The notes under the pieces were generated by a model. The model was not told the DNA's origin, ran no database searches, and worked only from the letters and a program-made list of their open reading frames with translations. DNA of 38,907 nucleotides from Acanthaster planci (Eukaryota; Echinodermata; Asteroidea; Valvatida; Acanthasteridae), in NCBI RefSeq assembly GCF_001949145.1, contig NW_019091378.1, forward strand, positions 961,986 to 1,000,892, given 5' to 3'. A program made the position numbers and the translations under genes. Below, one piece after another: positions 21,838 to 32,675 of this stretch. The number at the start of each line of letters is the position of its first letter. Position 1 is the first letter of the stretch.

Positions 21838-24800
21838 TTACCATGGGTAACATGGTTGGGGGCACTGACGGATGTAGGTCTCCAGATAGCCTGAGTTGAC
21901 TTGCATCATGGCCGTGTAGGTCGTCAACTAGGGAACAAAGGTTCAAGAATTAACCTTGGCTGGCTCTCGAAATTGACAAAGAGAGAACAGCCTTGGTAGA
22001 ATCAACAGTCACAAACGAGTCCTCAGCCATCGAACCGTATTGAGCGTGGGATCTAACCGAACCTTTCCCATTTTCCAATAACGAACCAATTATCAATCAT
22101 TCTAACTCCAAAACTCCCAAGCCACTTCCAAATGCAAAAAAAAATCACAGTATTCTGTATCAATAAGACTTTGACAACAACCAAACCAGGCCCAACTAAA
22201 CCAACAAATGTCCAGAGAAAAAGTTGGCTTACCAGGTTAAGATTGGGCTTTGTAGAGAGAACGTTGTATATAGGCCCCAGTCCAACAGCCTGAAAGGAAA
22301 TCAGACGAAAATGGCATTAACCTATACGTTACTTAAAAGGGTCTGTGCAAGAAATTTTTACAATTCTTTAAAATGCACCTTTCATTTTTCAACTGAACCA
22401 ATTTCCAATTCTTGTTTGACTGTTTGAAAAGTTATTTCAGTGCTATTTTGGTTTTATGCTAATGAGAATTTCCATATTTATGGCAAAACTGCAGTGTCAT
22501 TCCAAGTAGTAAAATTTGCCATATGCTAGTACACCAAACACAATTCCTGCCAATTACTTTCTTTTTAAGGGTTTGATTTTAAAAGCTAAATTGCAGACAT
22601 AATCTTAACAAAGTGGGCAGATATGTAATAAAAGCATCACTGTTGTTCTGATAACTTGGGATTGTTTAGAGAGGACATGCTCCTTCAAGCATTTCAAAAT
22701 TACCACATACACTACTTCTGGAGACTGGCTACTTCACTTTTTAGTCGGTAGGAGGTTTAAACAAAGAAGTTGACTGGGGCAAGCTATGCACCCACAACCT
22801 CCAGAGTGTCACAGAATTTCAGACGAAAGTTTCTCCAGTACCTTCTGAGTGGTGTTAGTCATGCACTTGAGGGCTGGCGTGCGCCTGTCGTCAAAGAAGG
22901 GCGGCTTCTCCGTGGGGTCGTAATTGGTCTCAACCAGGAACCACTTGCCTTTCTTAGGGTCCAGCCTGGCCACGAAAAAAGATCACAGTATTGCTCAGTA
23001 TATCTTGGGTACAGATGAGGATCAATTTAACATGGCATTCGATCATGAATCAAGATCAAGAAACTGTGGATGATGGAGCGAATGCTCGATAAACTCTCTA
23101 GTACTTAGGTTGACCAAACTACAAAATGTAAAGCAGTTGTTAAAGTGAAAAGCCTGCTCATTATAGCAAGATTGAACATCTCCTTGACACAAAGTACATC
23201 TTTGAAAAGAGTTTGCAGCATCCGCTGCTAAGTTGGACTCAGACTGGCTAGCTGACCACGGCATGCTAAGTGATCGAAATGGTTATGACGTGACTTGTAA
23301 GCAGGAGGTCGCGGGTTCGAGTTCCACCCAAGTGCACTTGTGAATTTGTTTCACAAGCTCTCGGATAACAGTGAGTCAGGGCCAAAGCAATAACTAAAAA
23401 AAATAACATCACCCACTGCGAAGTACATTTTTTAAAAAAAGATCTGACAGGTCAACCGCTACCGAGGTCACATGCCTTGGGTCGTGTCCGAAACGGGCTT
23501 CCAGAGCTACGGCTAGGTCAACTGTCTGTGCGTCTCTGCATATTTTAAACGGAGTGAAGACCTAGACCTAGCTCTAGATAATAGATTCGGATGCAGCCTT
23601 AGCGTCCCAGCCTGCCAGCTGTCACAAGATTTAGGGGAACAATATTTAAGCAGACTAGCTTCTGTTGTCTAGAACTGCCAGTTACGCTTCTGTTATCTTA
23701 TTCAATACAACATGGTCGCAACATGTTTTTTACACTTGTTGCACTTTGCTGCATTGAGCACAATGAGGTCAAGGTTGAACGTACTCTTCAACATATGCTG
23801 GCTCCTTTCTGTCAATGACGATGACAGCGCCCTCGCCTGTTTTGCTGCCGCCCAGTATGATGTAGCCTGGAGCCAAGATCTTGGCATTGATAACCTTGGC
23901 TTTCGTGCTCGCGTAACTGAAAAATAAATAAATAAATGAATAGTCTATTGCACCGAAAACACGAAAAAAATTCTTTCTTGCCGAGCTTGGTAGGGAAGAG
24001 AGAATCACTACCCAGTGTTCAATGCATAACAGCATGCGGACCAGTAACATTAAACTTCCACAAGTCCTCTTTATTGTATATTTAGCAGGCAAAGCCGATA
24101 GAATTCTAATAATTAATGTTTGGTTCATTCAACCAGAAAAGGTGATAAAGGCTGTATAAAGTAACACGAAACAAAGCTAGACAAAATATGTTTATTCAGA
24201 TACGTACACAAGGTGATCAGGTGATATCAAATTCTTGCAGATGACGTCACCCAAATATGAACTCTATACTTCAGTTGTGTCTCAGCTCATCAGATATGGC
24301 AGATAGAAGTCGTTTATTTTTTATATAATCTACATTTCAATCGTTTGTGATTTTAGAACTTGATGAGGTCATCATGACATCACTTTTGTATGTGCAGCTA
24401 GGGATATGGGTTGCTGTTGGTGTCAAGTTTCAAATTATTTTGATATACCACCTCAGAGAAAAGCCACAAAGAATTATCCTCCAGTAAAAGGGGAGGAGAA
24501 AGAGGACCTCGACAAATCCAACAGGGGACGTGGGCTGGCGGTGCCGACCACCTAAACACCCCCCCTTTCAACAAAAGAGACAAACTTACTCAGTGGCATT
24601 CAACAGCGTCTCTCTCATGAAGAATCCCATCCACTGCTCCGATCTTTTCCCCATGATCCACTCCAGGATTCCAATGTACCCGCCGTCGATATTGTAGCGC
24701 TCGTTCATGGTCATGGTAACCACGCCCTTGTGGGAAGAACACAATTCAATCCAATTCACACAAGGACAATTTCAAGTGACAGCTAAATGTTAACTATGGT

Positions 24801-27800
24801 TCGAAGACACCCCCCCCCCAAGGATGGATGGTTTGGACCATCTAGTTAACCATCTAGAATCAGGCCGTGGGGCATGGTCACACGGCCGATTATCAATATC
24901 TGATTTCATTTGTAAAGGAAGGAACCAATCACATGAAATTCATTGTATGTCACTGACTGTGAATGGTTTCAGAGTTGCAACCAACAGCAAAATATTAGTA
25001 ACAATAAGATCATAGCAAAATTTAGATTAGGGACATCCAAAAGCGCTTGTATTGGGTGTTACAAAGCAATTGACTAGTGGTCGAACTATAGGCCTTGAGC
25101 TGGACCAAGAGAGGGTGCTATTTCCTTAGCAACGGAGGCTTCTTTGGTACTAACTACACATCACTGGTTCACGAATGACTAGGAAACCCAAGTGTTGCTG
25201 TCACATCGCTACCAACAAAATGAATACTCCCAACCAACACGGCTCTTTTCAACCAATGAGGGGGTGCTTCTGCTCGAGGCGGATAGGTCAGACTCAAACC
25301 CTGTTATAATATGCCAATGTACAATGTCAAATGCCTATACACATGCAGGGCATGATCAAATCGAGCAATCATCTCTCTAATTGACACTTCTGGAAAACCG
25401 AGTTGAAACAGGCTAAAAGCTGGAACCAATGCTCACAAAATTTGCCTTTTTTTTCAAACAAACTAAAAAAAAAAAGCCCACATAGTGCAATAAGTCCACT
25501 TGAAGCTGTTCCTGTTTTTAAGGATCCAACTTCAGGTAATACTTCACTTGTTTTAATCCAAATGTTAACCCAAACAGTGATGGTCCCTCTGGACAGCAGT
25601 CCAATAGTGAAATGCAAATAAAAATAAAACAATCTCTCATGTTACAATTTCTTTAACAGCATGAAATCATCCAGCTAGCACATCTTGATATCCCCCGATA
25701 TAACTCGCACACACACACACACCTGTTATACGTACTAAGTGTGGACATTCCTTTGTTCTCCTGTGGTTAAGGAAACTTGAGGAAACTGCTCCTTTCTGTA
25801 ACTAGGATAACTCCTTCGAGCTGGATTTTTGATGAAGATTTCCTGGACCGGTCCTCTTCATTTTGCCACAGATAACCCTGACCCCAAAATGCCTCTGAAA
25901 CTGTTTTTCAGAGGGGAAGAAATTGTGTGAGTCCACACAACGCCACCATACCCTACATTATGTGGACTTCTTTTGTACAGAGGTCAACACTACTTTTTCA
26001 ATGCCTGCACACCAACAGGCGTTGCTATCTGATGGTTGAAGACTTGAAAGCTTTCAGAGGGACAAGGTTAGGATGGCTCAAGCAAAAAAAACCTGCAATT
26101 ATTACACTTTTATCTTGTCTAGAGTATGTTTTGTCCTTACCGGTTTAATTCCAGTGAGGACTCCGACGTAGCCAGCAAAGTGAACTGCCTTGGCGACCGT
26201 CTTTCCCTGCACTTGGTAATCCACGTTCACAACAAGCGGCCTCAGCCTCTCCGTCAGCTCCCACTTTTGATTCTTGACGTCCCACCTACAAATGGACGGA
26301 TTGTAATGTTGCTACGTCAACAGAGTGTGCTGAACTCAGCAAAGGTTGGTGAGGCCAGACTTAACTTATGGATAGTTTTTCTCCCTCCGATGACAAAGTG
26401 ACGAGCGCATGAGGTCAAACTTTTGCTGCAACTCGAGCGAGACTAAATTAAATGACACTGGGAAAAAGTAGCGGGCCATTCGAAGAATGGGGAATGTGTC
26501 CTAACAATCTAGGACATATTTATGTGATGGGCTCATTTTACCATGTTTGGTTTCTCACGCATATACAAGTATCCTGAAAAACAAAGCGAATGCCTAAATG
26601 CTTTTCTTCGGGTTGCTACAGGTAACTTTCACTTCAGTAAAGTTCACTGCAGAACTTGGACAGACACTTGATCCACATAAAACGCTCGCTGAGAATATTA
26701 CTGCCCGTGGCAACTCACCCGAGAAAGAGTCCGAAATCAAGGTTTCTAGCATGGTACAGGGTTCCTGCGGGAGAAAGAATAAAAGAAAAATGAAGAAAAT
26801 TCCAACCTCCAAAGGGTGCAGAGATGGGTGGAATATGAGAGCAGGTAATTTATCTTTCATTTCTTCTCAAGACAATGGCAGAAATTTCCTTACCGTTGGG
26901 ACTTTCAGCCACAATTGAGGTGCACACTGTGAATACCTCGTAGAAGATGTTGTAAAGGACAATCTGACCTGGGAAAAAAAAGGAAAACCAAAATGCTGAC
27001 TCAAACTTATCAAACGAAAATGGAAATCAAAACAGTTTGGCGCACTGTCTGGTTCAGAAACCAACCCATTGTACAATACAACTTAAAAGACTCTGGTTCC
27101 TGGAGGAAAATATTAAAGATCAAAGTTGTCATTAAATTTTACCTAAAGGAACACCAGATGCATCCGCAATGCCTATTAACTCAGCCTGATAGGGCTGTGG
27201 TAGGGTGTATGCCAGAGGACCCTGAGAAGAGAAAAACAGAGAGTGAACATCTCTGCCGGTACTGGTGAATATTACATTACCATCTCCTGAATGGAGTGTT
27301 GTAATCAAGTGTATAAGAAGTCCCCGCAAGTCCCTGTAAGTCCATCATGAGTCATTCAGTCTTAAGGCCAAACAAAATCATAGCTGTGCTTCTGGTTACC
27401 CCCCCCCCAGCTGTGAAGCTTATAGATGTGAATGGATAAATGACACATGGGAACCAGTGGGAAATGTTGACTTCACTTCTTTTATTTTGCTCAAAATTGT
27501 GACATTTCCTGCGAGGCATGTGGCCATTTTAGACTGGGTGCATGAATGTGAGAAGAAATCTAGGTATGATGTTTTATTGGGCCCACAAACTGTACACAAA
27601 AACAGTGGTTCAAGTGCATATAACACTGAGTACGCAAAACTAATTTTCATGTTGATGTGTACAAAGCTGATGGCTCTTCTTGTGGGATCACTATCACTGA
27701 CATTCAAGGATGAACCTGATCTGTGTCTCTAACAGCATTCAGAGAGTTCTGCGCAGTACAAACAAGGCAATTTGAACTAGTTTCCTCTTGGACAAGAGTA

Positions 27801-30788
27801 CACATTGCAGACAGGTGAATAAGTCGCAGGGCTTCTGAGATGATGGTTTTTTATTGCTTTAGAAGAGCTTGTACATGCTCCTCCCGGCAATAGATCTCTC
27901 TCTTCTTCGCAAACACTGAAAACAATTTCCCAAGTCTAAGGAGGGAACCTTTACTCCATTTTTGGACGTGTACGTTGACTTTCAGTGGTTTTGATATGCT
28001 GTGAATTACTTCTTAGTTCTTTTTTGACAGACAGACAATCATAATTAGCCAACTGTCAGCTGGCGGAAAATGTGGCAGAGATGTAGCGAATTAAAGATCT
28101 ACATTGTGCATTTTTCCATTGTCTTTCATGTGGTGTCCTTCAAACTGGTGTGTTTAAACTGTACATGGGACAGGAATTTTACAATCTTACCAAGACTTCA
28201 TCCAGTAGGTTAACAACTTTGGTTTTGTTCTTGAAGAAGGCACCCACCAGATCGATGATGTCATTGATCATGGCTTTCAACTGAAATAAGAAAAACAATC
28301 AAGATATAAAGCCAGTCTAAAATTTCCTGAAACTGTTCTTCCGCCTGACAGAGGAGCTGCCAAGGGCCAACGACTTTTTAAGAAATGAAGTAAAACATTC
28401 AGTGCAACCGCTGCAGCCTGAAATGCTAGCAGGTTAAGGGCCTGGCACTTTGATCAAAGCAGAGTCTTTTAGCTGGGACTGAAATGCCGGGTCTGAAAAG
28501 ATAAGAAAAATATCAGGCCGCATATCACAAAGTTCACAGCCATTCAAAATGAAAGAAAAAACAATTTTCTCTTTGATTTCTCACAGAATAAACACAACAA
28601 CGGCATTGCATTTCAATGGACATTTCCAGCTTCTAAAACAAAGGCATCTACATGTATTCAGGGCACAATATGCAACAATAAATCCAACTCACAGAAACAG
28701 TTCCGCTAATTCTGTCCATACACTTGAGTGGAAAATTGTAAGTGCTAATTGCTTCCAACAACCCAGCCTTTCACCATTAACCCTGCTACTGCTCTGCTGC
28801 CTGCTAGGCCACTCCCTTGATTAACCCATCTAGCCGGAAGCCAGACCTCACCAACATAACGAACAATGGACAAAAACCAGCTTTTCATTATAAAGTTTGA
28901 ACCTCTTCGAATGGCTTTTATCATCAGAAAAGGGACATTTTTGTACAAACGGAGCAACATGAGGCCTAGTCTAGTAATCTGTGGGTCAGGAGTTCGAATC
29001 CACCTGTTGGCCCTACTAGTAGGTTGTGGCCTTGCACAAGTCACTTGATGCTTGCTTGCCTCTCAGTACTAAGTATGATTACTTCAGCTGGGCGCAACCT
29101 GCACTTGCATCAGATGGACAGCCTAAGAAAGAAAAACTTTATCTGGTTCAGTTCGATGGATTTTAAATAGATGCAAGATCTGTTAAAGGCCCATGCTCAA
29201 TAGCCACGTTGTGACCTTGCCATAGTGCAATCATTTCAAGAGCACTTTAAGTGTTTTTTTTTCTGATAAAGGCACTCCATAAATACATGAAGTATTCATC
29301 GCTATCTGACATTTCTGTTTGAGTTATTATGGGTGAGCCGACTATCTGATGTTGTTCACCTCGGCGCTCTTGTTTTTCATGAGCGGCCGCCATCGATCCT
29401 CTGGGTTCATGTCAAGGTTCAGGACGAATGACGGCACTTTGGTCTTGGCATCTGCAGGCGGGTACTGCACATCTGTCCTGCACACTTTATCTGTGTACTG
29501 TCGCGGGAAAAAAAAAAAAAATACACTTTTCAGATAAAAAAAAGTAAAATAAAAAGTCAAGTAAAACATGCATATGATCATCGAAGGAACATCAGTGAAA
29601 TCAAATTTAGATTGTGTGAGAGATGTAAAGTTTGTATCAAGTTTTGACCTTATACCAACGTATTATACCTTTACACTGTATGGTCAGTGTGGACCAAGAG
29701 TTGCAAAACTCACCAACTTGTTTGGGTGGGATTTGAACCCATGACTTTCTGCTTAATTGTGCAAACATCTTAACCACTCGACAAACAAGTTTACCGGGGG
29801 CCGGTGGCTGGCTCGAATCCAATGCAACAGTAGGTAAAGTGATTCGTCAATGATATGTATAATATTAACTTCACGATAGGACTACACCGTGTGAATGTGT
29901 GTTCAGCCCAGTATCAGTCGATATGCATGTTTAGTCGATCACTGCATGATCAGTCACGTGAACTGAACGATTTGCCGATAATTATGCCATCGATCAATTG
30001 CCCTTTCTAATTTATGTTTGTGAAAAACTGCTTCACAAAAACAACATAAAGTTGGAGATTTCATGCACAGTTAACACAAGATTTTGCTTAGAACAAGGAA
30101 TTTTTTAGGATCCAATCCTTTGTTTTTGTTCCTGATAATACAAGGTCCCTGTTATAACAAGGTAATTTGCCAAGTCTGAAGGACCTCTTATTAACAAGGT
30201 TCGACTGAACAATAGAGGGCCTGCGTGGAACACACTCCTAAAGGACATGTTTTGTTATTTTGATTTAATGACAATGAATGTACAAAACGTTTACTTAGAT
30301 CTATCCCAGAGGGAGAAAGAAATGCCCTCTAACGTGATGTCATACGCAGGGGGTCTGAAGGGTAATCAAGTGTCATGTAAGCATTAACAAGAGGTGTCCT
30401 AAAAATGAAAGTAAAGATTGCCAAGTTTAGGGAGATTGTTTTTAAAACGAAAGGGGGTTCCTTAAACTTAAAGGGCCCACAGCTTTGCAGTTTAAGTATC
30501 TAGGAGTAGGTTAACTCTACAAATTGCCTATTTTAACATTTGGGCTATCGCTGATCATGTCTAAATGTTAAAAGATGCAATTAGTAGAGCCGTTTTTACT
30601 TGAATTAGGCTTGGCCTACATGTAGGCCTAGGCCTACGTGTACATGATGTAGTATGTACTTCAATTGCCACAGGCATGAGGTTCAGCTCATGATTAATTA
30701 ATTTACTCACAGGATAAACATCTTGGCCAAGCGAAGGAGCAAACACCATCACCAAGACAGCTAGCGGGGCCAACACCCTCACCAACAT
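21838..30788 (-). CDS. ASAH1: ASAH1 lysosomal acid ceramidase, complete, 12 coding exons
   Basis: Coding exons on the minus strand are 30711-30788, 29360-29497, 28191-28280, 27143-27221, 26894-26968, 26719-26764, 26141-26285, 24590-24726, 23785-23916, 22842-22965, 22233-22289 and 21838-21927. Phases match throughout and the total is 396 residues (human 395). Residues 1-21 form a signal peptide. The nucleophile is C144 in [10 protein letters not shown], the residue exposed by autocleavage into alpha and beta subunits. R160 and D163 (HARNLDF), N321 (ETNYD) and R334 (DDRRTPA) match the human catalytic positions with a constant +1 offset. Disulfide partners C32/C341 and C389/C393 are present, and N90, N260 and N344 are glycosylation sequons. 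Family knowledge: the enzyme hydrolyses ceramide to sphingosine and fatty acid in the lysosome. The related NAAA is less likely because the FTVCTSIV block and the C-terminal CPxPC match acid ceramidase. Confidence 0.97.
23240..23390 (+). repeat. tRNA-derived SINE-like fragment in ASAH1 intron 9
   Basis: A box B-like sequence, GCGGGTTCGAGTTCCACC, lies at 23311-23328. A degenerate box A-like word (TGGCTAGCTGACCACGG) sits about 60 bp upstream. The pattern fits the head of a tRNA-derived SINE rather than a functional tRNA. Confidence 0.5.
26894..26968 (-). other. ASAH1: ASAH1 catalytic exon with autocleavage Val-Cys pair
   Basis: This exon encodes the segment [16 protein letters not shown]. Cys144 is the N-terminal nucleophile of the mature beta subunit. 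Cleavage would fall between V143 and C144, where the human enzyme has Ile-Cys. Intact splice sites and frame suggest a functional enzyme; activity itself is inferred. Confidence 0.85.
28940..29100 (+). repeat. tRNA-derived SINE-like fragment in ASAH1 intron 2
   Basis: A box B-like sequence, GTCAGGAGTTCGAATCCACC, starts at about 28985 and is followed by GTGGCCTTGCACAAGTCACT, a tail type common in animal SINEs. Box A is degenerate, and no cloverleaf was recognised. Confidence 0.5.
29712..29795 (-). repeat. tRNA-like element (SINE head or tRNA pseudogene)
   Basis: Read on the minus strand, the segment has box A-like GTCGAGTGGTTAAGATG and box B-like ATGGGTTCAAATCCCACC. It is bounded by a perfect 10-bp complementary pair, AACTTGTTTG (29715-29724) and CAAACAAGTT (29782-29791). 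The D- and T-arm spacing is only roughly tRNA-like and the anticodon stem is imperfect. I therefore call it a tRNA-derived repeat or pseudogene, not a functional tRNA. Confidence 0.6.
29953..29962. promoter_or_regulatory. CLEAR-like E-box in ASAH1 intron 1
   Basis: GTCACGTGAA matches nine of ten positions of the CLEAR consensus GTCACGTGAC bound by TFEB/MITF in lysosomal gene regulation. It lies about 0.8 kb downstream of the ASAH1 ATG. The match is seen in the sequence; function is inferred and chance occurrence is possible. Confidence 0.35.
30068..30207 (-). mobile_element. pogo/Tigger-like MITE, copy B, in ASAH1 intron 1
   Basis: The reverse complement begins CAGTCGAACCTTGTTAATAA and then GAGGTCCTTCAGACTTGG, closely following the copy at 13450-13614. 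Both share CAAAGGATTGG and TTATAACAGG words. The terminus at 30068 (CAGTTAACACAAG) is a decayed inverted end. Confidence 0.65.
30711..30788 (-). other. ASAH1: ASAH1 signal-peptide exon and start choice
   Basis: This first coding exon gives a hydrophobic leader beginning [16 protein letters not shown], then APSLGQ, a plausible signal-peptidase site, and ends at a GTGAGT donor. The ATG at 30786-30788 has A at -3. The frame stays open upstream to another ATG at 31032-31034, about 82 codons earlier. That extension would bury the secretion signal, so the downstream ATG is preferred. Confidence 0.85.
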
Positions 30789-31040
30789 GGTTGGACGTTT
30801 AATATTGCGTCTCTTTGGAGAAATTTCAACCACAGTGTCACAAACCACCCGTAAACCCAGTTCACTTCTGCGGTTACAATACGAGTTCGCAGCGCCCGGC
30901 CACCAGCACTCCCGCAGCATAGTACAGTGACATTCTGTCATGTGAGTGCTGAAGGACAAGACTTGTATAAGTCGGGCGTTAGAATAATTTTCACTCATAA
31001 ATTTGTATAAGTCCGGCGTTTGAATAATTTCCACACAAAG
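30789..31040 (-). promoter_or_regulatory. ASAH1 5' leader/promoter with M-box-like site
   Basis: Upstream of the ASAH1 ATG there is GTCATGTGAG at 30937-30946, about 150 bp away, which resembles the MiT/TFE M-box/CLEAR core. A 40-bp tandem duplication follows at 30961-31040. Both lie where a core promoter or 5' UTR would be expected. The transcription start is unknown. Confidence 0.4.
30961..31040. repeat. Two-copy 40-bp tandem repeat upstream of ASAH1
   Basis: ACTTGTATAAGTCGGGCGTT at 30961 recurs as ATTTGTATAAGTCCGGCGTT at 31001, and the following AGAATAATTTTCAC recurs as TGAATAATTTCCAC. The period is exactly 40 bp. It lies 170-250 bp upstream of the ASAH1 ATG. Confidence 0.85.
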
Positions 31041-32675
31041 GAACTTAGATTAAATAGGTAGTATCAGAAAAAAAAATGTCAAACGTTATAGCTCGTCACA
31101 AACCGACACATGGTACAAATTTGCCAAACTGTTCTGATCATTGATCTTCATTCGTACAATCCAACTTCTGAGTCATCACACTATTGGTTGATTTGGGATT
31201 GTTTTTAAATTTCTGTTGCATTCACACCTGTTTTTGAATAAGGGACAATGTCTGCATTGATTGTGTGATTATCTCTCTCTTTTCAGAAGTTTTTTTCACT
31301 GGCCCAGAATGATCACATGGCAGCAGGATAACGTATTATGGTCACACTGAACATTGGACATGACATTGTCCGGCCTACACGTGCCCTCCCAGTGTATGTA
31401 CTGGATGATTAGCAGAGGGCGCTATGCGTCTCTCAGGGATTTATGCAGGCATTGTATGTCTAATTCCCCATCATAATAGCAATTAACAATTGTTTTCTCA
31501 TATCTCTGTCTTGATGTTTTTCATTCGTTTTTCTAGGGGAAATACTTAATACTATAACTGACACATACACATGTAATTATAATTTACGAATCGTGTAACT
31601 GCAAATCAAGTTACAAATTATGCACCAAAACTTTCCAGGGGAAACTGACTGCTTTTTGACTTTTAAGGTCATTCTTGGCATATTCTTGTGAAATCAGACA
31701 GAACAAGCCATACTGGCAGGAACTACATGTATGACAAAAATCAAACACAATAAGAACAGAAACAATAGACCAAACAAAAACAAAATATGAATAAAAACAA
31801 CGCATCATTGGCAACCGTTCATTTATTCCAATGTCATAGTTGATTCCAATTCACAATCTATGTCATATACTGAATATAATTCTTGAAGGGTAAATATGAT
31901 GATCAACCCTTTCCCTGATAAAAAAAGGCTGATTAAATGAGGCTTTACCCACAGATCACATTGCAAGACAACTGATGCCTTATTAAGCGATGAAAAAAAA
32001 AGGAAAATGAGATTACTTCTTCCTCAGAGTCCAGCAAGAGGTCACATATGATATTACAAGCACACATCGCATTGTGAGTAATGTCACCTAGAGGCACTTC
32101 TTGTGGTTAAAATAATGGAACTGGGGGCTTGGACAGGAAAGCTTAGGAGTGGGCTTTTTGCTGAAAAGACTTTATATTACTAGGAACTTGAAACAACTGC
32201 AAAATATCGCATCTCCAATTACTGATGACAGTTGCAGAGATCTTTTAATTTAAAAACACATGCAATATTATATCAAAGTGTATGCAATGTGGACCGTTCA
32301 AAACTTTTCAACTGGTTGATCAAGCTTGAGGTCCTCCAAGATATAGAAAAAAGAAAACAATCAGGTGCATTACCAAGTTGTAGCTCCTCCCATGAGGACC
32401 TGCCCCTTTCAGTCAAGATTCCCCAACGTCTCCTGCAGGTTGATTGTCCTTGGAAAAAGCCTTATCAAAGCATGTTCAAGCAGAGCAAACTGTGGGGAAA
32501 ATCTGCCACTTCATGGCCAAGATCTGATGAAAGTCGCTTTGTGAGAAGGTTAAAAACCGTCAGCATACCTTCAAATTGTAATTATGTACACTGTACATAT
32601 ATATTGTATAATGCAAAAAAAAAAAAACGAAACAATTTTATATCCGAATTACAAACTAACTAAATGTGGTTTGTG
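31041..32675. other. Intergenic/3' UTR stretch between WDR55 and ASAH1
   Basis: Probable WDR55 3' UTR runs down to a poly(A) signal near 31822; the remainder is spacer before the ASAH1 promoter. A 143-codon plus-strand open frame (32232-32663) shows no recognisable domain and is regarded as chance. Confidence 0.4.
31822..31827 (-). terminator. Candidate WDR55 poly(A) signal AATAAA
   Basis: AATAAA on the minus strand lies about 850 bp past the WDR55 stop. A weaker ATTAAA occurs nearer, at about 32244-32249. Either could end the transcript before the ASAH1 promoter. Confidence 0.35.

Noticed and set aside
28745-29044. 99-codon minus-strand open frame in ASAH1 intron 2
   Set aside because: It overlaps a SINE-like tRNA-derived segment, and its translation reflects repeat sequence rather than a gene.
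30561-30710. Continuation of the ASAH1 first exon past 30711
   Set aside because: A GTGAGT donor at 30711/30710 followed by in-phase exon 2 gives the conserved protein; the read-through sequence has no similarity.
32232-32663. 143-codon plus-strand open frame antisense to the WDR55 3' region
   Set aside because: No recognisable domain, no supporting splice context, and a length that is expected by chance in 39 kb read in six frames.
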